Assembly: GCA_963969345.1 (NCBI GenBank)
Contig: OZ017770.1
Coordinates: 629,246-693,245, forward strand
From: Turbatrix aceti
Taxonomy: Eukaryota > Nematoda > Chromadorea > Rhabditida > Panagrolaimidae
DNA: 64,000 nucleotides
Reading direction: 5' to 3'
In this document: piece after piece, positions 12,695 to 31,300 of the stretch
Numbering within the stretch: position 1 is the first letter of the stretch
How the letters are laid out: every line of letters starts with the position of its first letter
The notes under the pieces: model-generated
Databases searched by the model: none
Told to the model about the DNA's origin: nothing
Seen by the model: only the letters and a program-made list of their open reading frames with translations
Translations under genes and position numbers: made by a program

Positions 12695-13694
12695 ATGGAT
12701 TTGGAAAGCAGGATAAAGGCGTACCGATTTGTCGCTTATTCGGCGGTAACTTTCTCAGTTGTTGCCGTCCTTTCGGTATGCGTTACCCTCCCGATGGTTT
12801 ACAACTACGTCTACCATGTTCGGCTCCAGATGCACAACGAAATCAACTTTTGCAAGGTTTGATTGATCTTTTTTCGACACCTGCCTTTACAAAATAACTG
12901 TTGTAGGGCTCTGCCAAAGACATTTGGTCTGAAGTGAACAGCCTCAAAAACATCCCTGTGGCTAATAACCGTACTGCCCGTCAAGCTGGCTACGATGCCG
13001 GTGTTACCGCTAGTGTGCCTTCCAATGCAAACTGTGAAAGCTGTTGTTTACCTGGACCTCCAGGTCCTGCTGGTACACCTGGCGCACCCGGTCGCCCCGG
13101 CAAACCAGGTGCCCCTGGCCTCCCCGGTAACCCTGGCAAGCCTCCTGCTCAACCTTGCGACTCCATCACGCCACCTCCATGCAAGCCTTGTCCTCAAGGA
13201 CCACCTGGCCCTCCTGGACCTCCTGGAGCCCCCGGAGATGCTGGAGCCCCCGGACAACCTGGCAACCCCGGAGCTGATGCTGCACCCGGTGAACCCGGCC
13301 CTAAGGGTCCTCCTGGTCCTCCCGGTGAGCCGGGAGCCCCCGGCGTTCCTGGCGAACCCGGTGCACCTGCCCAGAGCGAACCGCTTCTTCCCGGAGAACC
13401 TGGTCCCACTGGTATGCAAAACACTTTTTTTGGAAAAAGTTAAGTAATTGTTGTTTAGGCGAAGCTGGTCCTCCCGGTCCTCCAGGACCCCCTGGCCAAC
13501 CCGGAAACGACGGTGCTCCCGGTCAACCTGGACCTAAAGGACCCCCTGGCCCCGACGGACAACCCGGCGCTCCTGGCAACCCCGGTGCTCCTGGTCAACC
13601 TGGCCCCGCTGGCTCAGCTGGCGAAAAAGGTATCTGCCCCAAATACTGCGCCATCGACGGTGGTGTCTTCTTCGAAGATGGAACTCGGCGTTAA
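12695..13694 (+). CDS. Nematode cuticle collagen 2
   Basis: Secreted cuticle collagen, complete, 300 aa. Exons are 12695-12856, 12907-13411 and 13459-13694; the introns are 50 and 47 nt (phases 0 and 1). The N-terminal cuticle collagen domain ([12 protein letters not shown]) has one hydrophobic segment that serves as signal. RTAR, a subtilisin-like cleavage site, precedes the helix. Cysteine clusters are [17 protein letters not shown] and, after the last Gly-X-Y block, GICPKYC, with a FFEDGTRR end. The Gly-X-Y regions are Pro-rich and interrupted in the usual places. It is very similar to collagen 3 about 2.2 kb downstream, which has the same intron positions and points to tandem duplication. 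Synonymous sites have diverged: collagen 3 is more GC-rich at third positions, so the copies are not recent. Confidence 0.95.
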
Positions 13695-14407
13695 GCGTTC
13701 TTCTACTTTATTCACCACACTGCCATTATATTTTATTAGCTTGTTGTACTATTCAATGGTTGGCGGGGGCAGTACAAAAAGTCTTCTCACAAGGCATCTA
13801 TAACATCACAAGTACTCCCTATACATCATTGATTTTTGTACATATGGTGTTTACAGTTAATGCCTCATTGGCAAATGTGTGTAGAATTTTACAGCAATAT
13901 AAATATGATTAGACATAATTTTTGACGTCAAATAACAAAGTGACATATCTCACTCCAGACATTTTCTTTTAGACAATTTTGTGTTGATGACGCTGCGCAA
14001 TGCGATAATGGGAGGGAACTAGGTGAAAAGCCGTCACAGCGGTGACTGACAAACTGCGATTCCATCGCCTAAGATATGCGCAAAGAGAAAATTTAAGAAG
14101 ATGACAATAACTTTTGCACGCATCCTCAATGAGCCTGTGCATTCTTTTTTGAGCCGAAACGTAACGGATCTTGTAGAGTTGAATAACATTTACATTCATG
14201 TTATTTTCATCCCAATTGCTTTACATTGTGCAAAAAAGTCACTTTATGTGCAGAACAAGTCACACTCAGCCATAATAGCTCTGTTAAAAGTTCAACAGCA
14301 GTTCAACAATTCTGGGGGTAAATGTATCAGTATGTCACAGAAAATCTTGATTAGAAAAAAAACAAGTTGTGAGCCGATTGTTATGAAAATTTTGCTTAAA
14401 GACGAGT
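13695..14407. other. Spacer between convergent collagen 2 and small membrane protein gene
   Basis: Contains the 3' untranslated regions of both neighbours. No canonical AATAAA is obvious close to the collagen 2 stop, and no other gene is recognisable. The open frame 14101-14526 on the plus strand overlaps the real gene on the minus strand and has no signature. Confidence 0.4.
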
Positions 14408-14761
14408 TTACGCATTTCCGGCTAGAAATAAAAACAGTGCTTTCGAGACACCAAAGCTCGCAACGGCAAACGTCACCGAGTAGATTATTCTGGATGCAGA
14501 ATTTTCGGTGGCAGGAGCAGAGGTAGGAGCAGCGTCATCATCTGATCCAACTGTGCTGGAACCAACCAACCACGATTCCTGCCCGGTGCTGTTAGAATTT
14601 CCGGATGTCATGGGTGCTGTTGTAGTCTGCTTTTCATTCTGAACATTGTAAAATCAATAGAAATTAAAAGATGACTAATATGTTACCTGGCTCAAAGCGA
14701 AGTTAAGGCAAAGGCTAGAAATAAGGAGAAAGCCAAAAACACAACAGGTTCTAGGCATCAT
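14408..14761 (-). CDS. Small secreted or membrane-anchored protein, unknown family
   Basis: I do not recognise the family. Two exons, 14761-14687 (25 codons) and 14638-14408, with a 48-nt GT/AG intron in phase 0, give 101 aa. Exon 1 is a textbook signal peptide (MMPRTCCVFGFLLISSLCL, then small residues up to the SQ at its end). The mature part is short and rich in Ser, Thr, Ala and Gly, with a potential N-glycosylation site (NST) and an acidic patch (SDDD). The C-terminus from about residue 78 is hydrophobic and ends without a cytoplasmic tail, which suggests a GPI signal or a single membrane span. A lysine inside the hydrophobic stretch weakens both readings. The signal peptide ending at a well-formed splice junction is the main argument that the gene is real. 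It lies between the tandem collagens on the opposite strand. Confidence 0.62.
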
Positions 14762-15851
14762 TATGCACGGCACCTATAAGTATTTCTTAACATTATATTT
14801 CAACAACCAAAAATACAAAAGCGTGAATACATAAGCGCAGGCGGGTGTTTTCTTAACAGGTGCTACAAATCAGAGTTAATAACTGCTTTGCTGTACTAAA
14901 CATCAACATAAGGTGTAATTTTCAAGCACGCGGCCTGTCATTTTGATACGGTTGATACAAAAATTCAGCTACCAACATAAAAGCGACCCTAAACCCCAAA
15001 AAAGTAGATCAAAACATTTTTTATACACATATCATAATACAAGGTTTTCTCTTGAATCTGTATAATTAAATCCACGTTTCGTAATTATGTACAATAAAGA
15101 AAGCAAGAATACATGTAATTTGAAGTTTATTGGTCTATTTACACATTTTTTCAGCCACCACTCAGCCGACAAAGTAAATTATATTCCAAGGTAAAGCTTG
15201 TAGCAATGCTTATACAAGCTTCCATAGCATAATATGGTTATTGTGGTTGAGTGTGATATTATCAAGTTCGTTGTGCTTAAAAAATCGAAATTTCATGACG
15301 CCATTTCAACTCCCCCCTGTTTTTGCTTTTCAGATTTTTTTTGATACGTGTAAAAAAACTGACATACAGGAAGACATTTGATAATGAAAATTATCATTCA
15401 CGCTCTATTTTTCCTACAATAAAAGTTGCAAATAAAAATTTGAGTCCATTGCTTGGGAGTGTCACAAGATTTAAGTTCACCGTTGCGTGCCAGCGTGCAA
15501 ACCTGTTGGCTATGCAGCATTAAAAAATTTGCAAGTCAGAAGATTGCATCAATGCTTTGTGAGATTCATCGGATAGACAGCGACAGCCGATCCCCAGTTA
15601 ACATATGCAGTTACAAAGATGCGTTCAAACGTGTCGCTTATACTTTTTAGAACCGGTTACGTCTGTGCCTTTTTTTTGTCCATCCGCCCCATTTCCCTGT
15701 CTTTGCTCACTAAATGTGAATCCACGTAGAACAAGAAGAGAGCCAACCTAACTGTCATGAGCAAGGTGTCCTCGGTTACTATAGCCCTGCCCCTCACAAA
15801 AAAAGGAGGAGACACACCCGCATAACCTGAGCTCAGCCAACTATTTTCTGG
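14762..15851. other. Spacer upstream of collagen 3
   Basis: About 1.1 kb, AT-rich, shared upstream region of the small membrane protein (minus) and collagen 3 (plus). The last 100 bases are less AT-rich, with C-rich patches, and lead to the TATA box. No gene or repeat is recognised. Confidence 0.4.
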
Positions 15852-15861
15852 TATATAAAAG
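15852..15861 (+). promoter_or_regulatory. TATA box of collagen 3
   Basis: TATATAAAAG followed by CCAAA, 74-83 bases before the ATG at 15935. It is identical over 15 bases to the collagen 1 promoter element on the minus strand at 848-834. Confidence 0.72.
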
Positions 15862-15934
15862 CCAAACCAGCGACATCTTCTTCAGAGTTCGCTTTTTGGT
15901 GCATCAACAACCAGGAAACGAGCCCACAACAAAG

Positions 15935-16936
15935 ATGGATCTTGAAAGTAGAATTAAGGCTTATCGGTTTGTCGCCTACTCGGCTGTCACCTTCTCGGTG
16001 GTCGCGGTCCTCTCGGTCTGCGTTACCCTCCCGATGGTGTACAACTACGTCCACCATGTGCGCCGCCAAATGCACAGCGAGATCACCTTCTGCAAAGTTT
16101 GTTTTATCCATTTTTTTACTTTTATATTTTTCTTGCTTACAGGGCTCAGCCAAGGACATCTGGTCTGAGGTGAACACCCTCAAAAACATCCCAGTCTCTG
16201 GCAACCGTACCGCCCGTCAGGCCGGTTACGGCGATGCTGGCGTCACCGGTGGATCAGCTTCTGCTGGCGGCTGCGAAAGCTGCTGCCTGCCTGGTCCTCC
16301 TGGCCCAGCTGGTACTCCTGGTGCCCCTGGCCGTCCTGGTAGGCCCGGTGCCCCTGGTCTTCCCGGTAACCCCGGAAAGCCGCCCGTGCAGCCTTGCGAG
16401 CCCGTCACGCCGCCGCCGTGCAAGCCTTGCCCCGCAGGTCCCCCCGGCCCGCCCGGTCCTCCTGGACCTCCCGGCGACGCTGGAGCCCCTGGTCAGCCTG
16501 GCAACCCCGGTACCGATGCTGCTCCCGGCGAACCCGGTCCCAAGGGTCCCCCTGGTCCCCCCGGTCAACCTGGTGCTCCGGGTGCCCCCGGTCAGCCTGG
16601 TGCCCCTGCCCAAAGCGAACCTCTTCTCCCTGGACCCCCTGGCCCATCTGGTGAGTTTTTTTTACTATACTGGCAAATGTATCATCCATGCTACTTTTAG
16701 GCGATGCTGGACCGCCCGGACCTCCCGGTCCCCCTGGCGCCCCCGGCAGCGACGGAACTCCTGGCCCCGCTGGTCCTCCTGGTCCTCCCGGTCCCAACGG
16801 TCAGCCTGGTGCCCCCGGCAACCCTGGTGCGCCTGGCCAACCTGGTCCCGCTGGCTCAGCTGGCGAGAAGGGTATCTGCCCCAAGTACTGCGCCATCGAC
16901 GGTGGTGTCTTCTTCGAAGACGGTACCCGACGATAA
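15935..16936 (+). CDS. Nematode cuticle collagen 3
   Basis: Secreted cuticle collagen, complete, 301 aa. Exons are 15935-16096, 16143-16650 and 16701-16936; the introns are 46 and 50 nt (phases 0 and 1, at the same codons as in collagen 2). The cuticle collagen N-domain ([12 protein letters not shown]) is followed by the RTAR cleavage site at residues 76-79. The cysteine groups are [17 protein letters not shown] and the C-terminal GICPKYC, and the protein ends FEDGTRR. Codons are strongly biased to C and G at third positions, consistent with very high expression, and more so than in collagen 2. The promoter has a perfect TATA box. Long open frames on the other strand and in the other plus frames are shadows of the Gly-Pro repeat. 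Confidence 0.96.
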
Positions 16937-17781
16937 ACATCACGCGGACTCAAAATCCACTGCCATCGGTTTCCTTTTGCAAGATTTTTGCTTTTTTGTT
17001 GTTTCTGTATTATTCCATCATGCCAACAACACAAAAATAGCAAAAAAATAAAACTTGCTATCTCATATTGACTGCGTACAAGAATTGTCGGTGGCTGTTT
17101 TTAGGTCGCACTATCTGCGCATCTCGTTTTCGGCAAAAAAACGTGTTTTCATTAGCAAACCTAAATTACCAGTTTCACATCGGTCACGCTGGCATGATCA
17201 TCTAGCACAGACGCACCGTCGTTGCGATTCATTGCGTTCTTATTTTTTCTGCTCAAAAATTGTCATCTTGTAGCGATACCTATGCATCCATCCCCTTTTT
17301 ACACCCCTCCGTCCTCTCTTATTTTTTTCTGAACTGCGGCTGTCGGCTGAAAATTTGATGGGTCGTTCCAGCCGAGGGGCAACTGGCAAAAAAGCGGAAC
17401 TTCAATTGGAGGAAGGAGAAAAGACGAAAGAAGAAAATAGAAGGAGAAATCACGCAGCATGTGCTCAAGGTGCTCACGCAGAGACGGGAATAATTTCCGA
17501 ATCCCTTCTTTGTGTATTTATTGTTATTTGTGTAATAAACATGTCACAATAGCCTTTTTTCGTTACCGACCGGTTTCAAAAACAATGTTATGTTTTCAAG
17601 TGTTTCATGCGTGCTGCGCCAAATTATAAAAGCGACAAGAAATCAGGCATTCGACCCATCCAAAGCAATTAATTTATATAAATAACACATGCAAAAACCA
17701 TTACACGGCAATTCGCTTCATAGGAATACAGGGAAAACGATCATTTCTTGGAAAAAACTGTAGTCGAATTGTACATGCAGT
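16937..17781. other. Spacer between convergent collagen 3 and myosin gene
   Basis: 3' untranslated regions of both genes. A collagen 3 polyadenylation signal is visible at 17047. On the minus strand an AATAAA at 17522-17517 could serve the myosin gene, about 260 bases after its stop. The plus-strand frame 17355-17552 is basic and low in complexity, with no supporting signal. Confidence 0.45.
17047..17052 (+). terminator. Polyadenylation signal of collagen 3
   Basis: AATAAA, 111 bases after the TAA of collagen 3, in an A-rich tract. It is the first canonical signal after the stop. Confidence 0.6.
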
Positions 17782-24500
<6,719 letters not shown>

Positions 24501-25093
24501 TGGCGGAGAAGAATAACGAAAAAAATGCGCGGACAGATGTATTCAACGCCAGGCAACCGATTTCAACTGAAAAAAGAACCGATGAATATGCGCGCCAAAA
24601 AATATTTTTAAAAAGCTCGCAGACACAATACCACACTACCGCGGTGCAGTCACTATGAGTCAAAAACACAGAAACGCACACCAAACAAAAAAATTCAGAT
24701 TCTAATTACATCAAAAAATAACACAATTCATGACAAAAAAGAAAAACGATTTCGCCGCACAAACCATCCTCTTCCTGTTTGGTCAGCGAAAAAAGAAGGA
24801 AAAAACAACGCACGTTCAATTATTACAGCCGCACGACGTAGAAACAACATATTTACGTGATCATGGATTCGAAAAACCAACCAATGAAGCAAACGGGTTA
24901 AAGGGAAAAAAACTAATCGAAATAAAGCAATGAACACTAAAATATGAAATATAGTGGACAATTGAATTTCCAGCTGACCTGATCGCAAACCAAGACAGAT
25001 GACATAAAAAAAATGAGGCAGAGATAGTTTGAGTAACGGACAGACAAATCGACCATGAAAAGAACGCGCCGGTAACACAACGGACTGCGCGTC
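24501..25093. other. Upstream region of the myosin gene
   Basis: Expected 5' UTR and promoter on the minus strand. AT-rich with A-runs. No further exon or TATA box is clear. It ends at the left boundary of the palindromic element, including its 6-base flanking duplicate CGCGTC (25088-25093). Confidence 0.4.
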
Positions 25094-25168
25094 AGTAGTA
25101 TACAAATGGTTGACGCTGGACGGTCATTTTGCCCAAATGACATTTTTTGCACTTTTTGATTATTTTAA
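25094..25168 (+). repeat. Left inverted-repeat arm of the 239-bp element
   Basis: Begins AGTAGTATACAAATGG and ends in GATTATTTTAA. Pairs with 25258-25332. Confidence 0.82.
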
Positions 25169-25257
25169 TCATACTTCTACGTCCAGCCTAAAAGTGACGT
25201 TTTTCAAAAATGACTGATTTTCGATGAGCTTAGGCACTTTTTTGATGAAAATAAGCC

Positions 25258-25332
25258 TTAAAATAGTCAAAAAGTGCAAAAAACGTCACTTGGGCAAAAT
25301 GGCCGTCCAGCGTCAACCATTTGTATACTACT
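25258..25332 (-). repeat. Right inverted-repeat arm of the 239-bp element
   Basis: Its reverse complement begins AGTAGTATACAAATGG and differs from the left arm at four positions, all of them transitions. Confidence 0.82.
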
Positions 25333-28300
25333 CGCGTCGGTCAGAAACAGAAATGCTAGAGGGTTATGTACATTATTTTCCTCAAACCAGCGTTGTGATC
25401 AATCAACAGCCGCACCAAAAGGGCACATGAAGCAAGCAGCGCATTTCCTGAACGCAAAATAGACAAACTTCTTTTCTGATTTAAAAAAAGGCGGTTTATA
25501 TATCCATCAATGTAAAAAAGGAAATTACGTATTTCTACGCGTTCTAATGCCGACGGTCAGTCGAAAGTCGTACAAAGCACATGGAAAAAAAGAAGTGGTT
25601 AAAAAACAAAGACACATGTCAGGGGAATACTACAAAATCATACAAATAAACGCGTTGAGGGATAAAAAGAGAACGTTAGGTACGTACACAAGGTAGAGGT
25701 ACTAAGCAAGCACCAAAGGAAAACGTTGTGCTATGGATAAAATCAGTAAAAAAATGTTTACAGTCCATTCTTTCACACTTCGTGAATATCCTTTCTTCAC
25801 ATTTTTGCGATCATTGACTCGTCCGGTAGGTATACGCTGCATTAGAGTGTACAAAAGATATATACTACAACAATATGTTTATACCACAGAGGTAAGTCAT
25901 TTTTCAAGGACAATTGTGGCAAAAAAATTAAGAGACGCTTTATGAATGACTATAAAAAAAGACATGACCGTGTAAAACCTTATAAAAAAGTGAATTAATA
26001 AATCGAACAAAGGAAAAGTCGATACAGCGCGACTGAAATGACTAAGGTGGTAGTGGTGGTTGGCGACGGTGGTGGTAGCATGCTTAGTCAGTTCACTGCT
26101 GATCACAAAGACGGTTTTCCCGCGAATGCGTCTTGAATGCGAATTCGAAACCAAAAAAAGTTAAACAAAACAAGAACGAAGTAACCAGTTCATCCTCCTG
26201 CATGACTCTTCCAAAATTTTTTTTCAGCAAAAAATGAATTTTTGCATGAAAGCAGGGATTTTCTAAGCCGTACAACCTATGATACAAAATGTTTAATCTC
26301 GACAGGACAATGCCATATGAATGTTATTGATGTAGTATGCTTATATCATTGTAATTCAACATAAATACAAAAAAAGGTAAAAAAATACTTGAACAAATGA
26401 AGATAAATTGTACAGAATGAAGAATGACGCATAGGTTTCGAGAAAAGAATGCGATAACCAAAAAAAAACCAATGTAGATCCGATAATTAATTAACAAAAA
26501 AATTGACTTCAAAAACCCGTTTTCCGATAACTAATTTATGTCAAAAAAACGTTCGATGAAAAAACTGCTAGTCAGGCGTCTTGATAGCCAATACGGAAAA
26601 AATAAAAAAAGCTTTGACCACTTGCCTGAGATAATGATACCCATCGTGATAGTGTTCAACCACAATCGGCATCGCAAAGCTACTTGCAAGCAGCTTATCA
26701 CACAACCATGGGTTATTATTTTTCAAACAAGCCTTGTAAGGCGTTTGTTAAACGCGGGAAAAAAATAATATGCTGACACCAGTTATGTTATTTCCTTTTT
26801 TACATAAACATCGTCACGTTCGAAAAATAAGAAAGGAATACCAACGGATTTGTTCACACACGCACGCGTATACACGCAAACTCGAACAAACTTGTGTGAT
26901 GAATTCATCCAATTCATAAAGCCAGAGTTCGTATATGAAATGGGTGAATACGTACTATTATTCTACTAAGATCCGTCGAACGGTATAGTATCTATCCGTA
27001 GGTCACAATCATCTGTTGATATCAAGGACTTCTCTATGACAAATTCCATACACCCCCTCAGCATGCGGAAAAGTGTGATAAACGCGTCAAAACGTCACTA
27101 ATGGTAATGACGAAGAAGTAAACTATTGCCTTTGTTGTCACTACAGTGTCAGCGCAACAAAACAAAATCCTAAGGAGAGAGGATGGATATAGAATGTCGA
27201 CATTGCCGATCACGGCGCGGCGCACAACAGACAGAAAACGGACAGGGTAAAATGAAAGAACCCGGGTAGATCATCAGATAACCCCTACCTATCCCGATTG
27301 ATTGGTCAGACAGATGCCTGGTAAGAATGCAAAATATGATTAAAGAGTTTTACGTAATAAGAACACGGCAAGGATGAGAAGAAATAGGGGAAAGAATAAT
27401 ATCTAACGACTCGACCAATTGCAAAACGAGAGCGCGCAAAAACATAACGTAACGTAAAAAATGCAAATTAGAATTTAAAAAAATGGCTTGTAATAAAACA
27501 GCTGCCAAGCCACAACCATCAGCTCATCCAAAGCAAAGGTGTTTTTCTTGACAGTGAGCGTCTTTTAAAAATTATAGTACTGATGATCAATACGAATCCG
27601 ACTCTGGCTGATTCACCTGCCGACGAAACAGGATACATTCAATCGCGCCAAAGTGAGAAAGAGTAGTGCGTCTGTTTTAGAAAAAAAATGGACGTCGCCA
27701 GTGGTCTAGCGCTAGCATTTCTGTTGTTCCTGAGATGACTCATCAAGAAAAATAACAGCATGAGTAAGATCCGGACACATAAATCAACTTCCCGGTACTC
27801 AGTGACCACTTTTTGCGCCACTTAGAACATCCTCAGAAACACATGTGTAAGTATCGAAAAACACAGGTGATAACGAGTCGTACAACAAAACCGCAATGCT
27901 AACGAAAAAAAAGTGACGAACACCCGAAGTATGTGAATGTAAAAAAAGTCATCCAGCAAGAGAAGAAAGCGCTCTAAGCTTGACGAAATGTTTTAAGACA
28001 TCAGACAACGCCCAAAAGAAGAAAGAAGAAGACAAGTCGGATAATTTACGCCCAAAATGTCGACGGCAATTAAAGGTTTGCAAACCATTGAAAGACAAAA
28101 AAAATACATTTTAAGTTTCACCTATCTAAAGTAAGAGAAAAACATTCCCGTCAATTCGTTATCAACAAAAACGTACAACAAACAGTGAATAAGGATAAAA
28201 ATCGAAAAGGGTGACCCTCGCTCTTCTTTTTCGATTCCACCAACGACTCTGCTCGGTAATTCTTTTTGGCTTGCGCTCATTCATTGCGCGATCTCTCTCA

Positions 28301-31300
28301 CTGTCTCTCCCCTATTTTTTCGTGTTTTGTTTGCAATTGATTTTGAAAATTCAAAAACAAAAAATTTTGTGAAAAAAATTGCATGATTCACAGGAGAGTA
28401 GGTATGCTAGTGGTGTTTGCCGTAATAGATAATATGATCTCATGTATGCTACGGGCAATGTGTGTTCTGGGCATGTGTAAACAAAGTGGGTAAGGTTGAT
28501 GATGACGGACACTTCGACAAAAGTTGGTGCGTAATCAATAGACAGTCAGCGCGTATTTTTTTCTGACGTATCCAAAAAGGTGTATTGGTCAAAAAAGAGG
28601 GGAGGTCTCGATCAGTCTTGTTGTTGTGGATTGTATGAAAGAGGTAGACGCGCTTTTTTATGGAAGCGGTATATTTGGGGTCACATCGCGCGTCTCTTTT
28701 TCTCAACCCTGTGCGACAGCTTTGTTTCCACCACAAATATGCACGAGCGCAACGACGAGCCTCAGCCGTGTTCGCTATACTGACCAAGAATGAATATGGA
28801 AGAATACATCGCGCGCAATCCAAACGGCTCAACACTAGGAAACTAAGAGGCGAAAACAAGAGTCCTTTTTTTGACTTTTTTTGTTAACTGAGGGCAAGAT
28901 GGGTAAAAACAACCGCCATAAAGAAAACATAAATTTGAACGGTCAAAGGGAGGGAATGTGTGTGTCAAACAGGGGTGTTGTGCGCGATTCCTTCAGTAGG
29001 CGATGCATTCAATTTTGCCAAAACTCATTACTCGCTGTTGTGTCTATGGATTTGTGTACAGAAATGGTGTTACCAAAAATCGAATGGCAGCCAGCCGGCC
29101 GGCGACTGACAGAGTTGGAAGAATCGGACAAACCAAACCCATTCTTCTTTGCAATTTGCGCGGGAGAAATGCAAAGAAGACGAGCGCAAGGTCGATTGAT
29201 CTTTTTTTCTCAGTTTTCATCTTCAGTTTCACAAGTTCAAAAATTCTAATGCCAGGATCAAGAAAGTGCACACATCACCCTCACCCCCGAGTACTATTAT
29301 ACTTTGACACGTATTTTCTAAAATACTGATGTACATATATGATCAAATCAATTTGTAAAAAAAAGAAGAACCGAGCACCAAGCAGCTTGCCACTGACTCG
29401 AGACAACAGACATGCACATGATCATTTACGAAGAATTGAAGAAAAAAACCAATGCTGCTAGTGGCTCAAAAGGCAGGGCGCCCATAGACGTGATTCGGTG
29501 TGGAATATTTTTTTCTTATCTCTAGGAGCCCAAAAAGAAGGTGAATCATTGTCTGTTTGATGCATTCATGATTAATATTTGGAAAATCGCAAAGGAAAAG
29601 AAATAGCTTTCATGAAAACAAAGAAAAACATTAGTATTCAATCAGGAGTTTCTGAAGCACATTTTTTCAGTCAACTACTACTACGCTCAACGCAAAAACG
29701 ACTGCAATGCATAAAGCAGCTATCTAAAATAGCGATGGACCATCGAACTGAACTGCCTCGCAAGCGCGCGTTCACACCGAACACCTGGTTGCAAGGAAGA
29801 ATTATGCAAAATACGCGCAAGGCTAAATTTTTGACGAAAGATAGTTTTGTATAAGTGTGACACCTGACCAAAGTCATATAGGCCGAAATTTAATGTGATT
29901 TTTTTTTCAACGGAAGATATTCCGATATCAGCTGATTGGAAGCCGCTGAACGCTCCACTCTGTTATTGTTTTGGCATTCTCCGGATTAACCAAAAAAATT
30001 CAAAGCAAATCACGTGTTGTCCACCAGTTCACGAACTTCTGTACACGTTATCATATGTTTGAAAAGCAATAAGAAAGTGCATACCAAGAAAAATAAGAAC
30101 TAAAAAAACGAGGTTCTATTTCGTATAGCTCGACCCTGTGCGTACAAGTGACGCGAGTAAAAATTATGAATCAGCGATTTAAAAAAATCCCTCATTTTTC
30201 GAAAAAAATACTTACCAATCAATCAGTAGTCAGTCGGTCAGTAATCAGTTTTATTTTTTGTCAGATTTTGGAGTTACAGTGAACAGTAAGTAGATAAGAA
30301 CAGAAGTTTAACTGAAAAAAAAATTAAATTGCTAATTATTTAGTTCTCGACCGATAATAAATCGCGGCACAGAAGAATATCGTAACACATTACAAACATC
30401 TGTCATCATCATGGCAAATTTAACTGACGCATAATCTTTATCTAATCTACTCCTCTTGACCTTGTCGTTCTGCGTTATAAGTGTATATCCATCTACTGTG
30501 AGGAATAACGCTGCCGAGGATGATCAAGAGAGGCAATACTATGTATTAAAGGCAAACAACGTTACATAACAACCGTGTTATGAAAAGCGTGTTGTAAGAA
30601 ACTAAAATAGGACGGAAATATGAAATGAAAGTAAAGGATAATGTTTCATGTACAGATTGGACCGGTGGTGTTTAAAAAATCCTTAAAAGAGGAATGTTGC
30701 AGGAAAAAATACAAATATCTTGTGATCTACAACAAAAACACCATGGCATGCAATGCCCCGTGTCAAAACATTTATAAAAACACGCCATAGCATGACGCCA
30801 TAGCATCGTTGTTTGTGAGATGACGGTGGCGTTGAGTTCCGCCCCGCGATCACAACAGATCAGGCAGATTGCAGTATTAACAGCAAAAATAAGTGTTAAA
30901 ATAAGTTAAAATATGGGCACCGAGAATGTAAACGATGTCGTCATAATTTGGGCGTTGCTTATCGCCAGAAAAGCCGCATTCATCGAATCCACGATAAAGC
31001 TATATATCCCGATAGTAAAGTTTTTGGCCTTTATCCTGTCAAGATGCGTCGAAGTGAATATGAAGCTTCCGTGGAACTTGGTAGCGCAAAAGCAATATCG
31101 TCGACACTCTTGAGAGTTTCGGTGACCAGATCAACGTCATAGTCAGCAATAAAAAATATCAGGGTTTTTGACCGCTCCTGAAATCGCTCCGTTCTTGAGC
31201 GGAAGCGGAGCAAGCAGGAAAAACTGAAAAAAATAAGAAGCGAGAGAGGAGCGAAAGGGTGTCAACGGGCCGATTTTTTGTCGGACCGGCCCGCCTTTTT

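Larger units (their letters stand above)
25094..25332. mobile_element. Palindromic MITE-like element, 239 bp, with target duplication
   Basis: Left arm 25094-25168 and right arm 25258-25332 are inverted copies of about 75 bases with four mismatches by eye (roughly 95% identical). Both outer ends read AGTAGTATAC inward. The element is flanked on each side by CGCGTC (25088-25093 and 25333-25338), a likely 6-bp target-site duplication. The 89-base centre has no coding capacity. Long arms with little centre are typical of fold-back or MITE elements; a source transposase family cannot be named. Only one copy is seen in this window. Confidence 0.82.

Noticed and set aside
13048..13419. Long antisense frames over the collagen repeats (also 16226-16613).
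   Set aside because: Shadow frames produced by Gly-Pro codon repetition.
17355..17552. Lys/Glu-rich plus-strand frame between collagen 3 and the myosin gene.
   Set aside because: Low complexity, lies in convergent 3' regions, no start or splice context.
27691..27760. tRNA A-box-like stretch (CCAGTGGTCTAGCGC).
   Set aside because: No B box or pairing acceptor stem follows.
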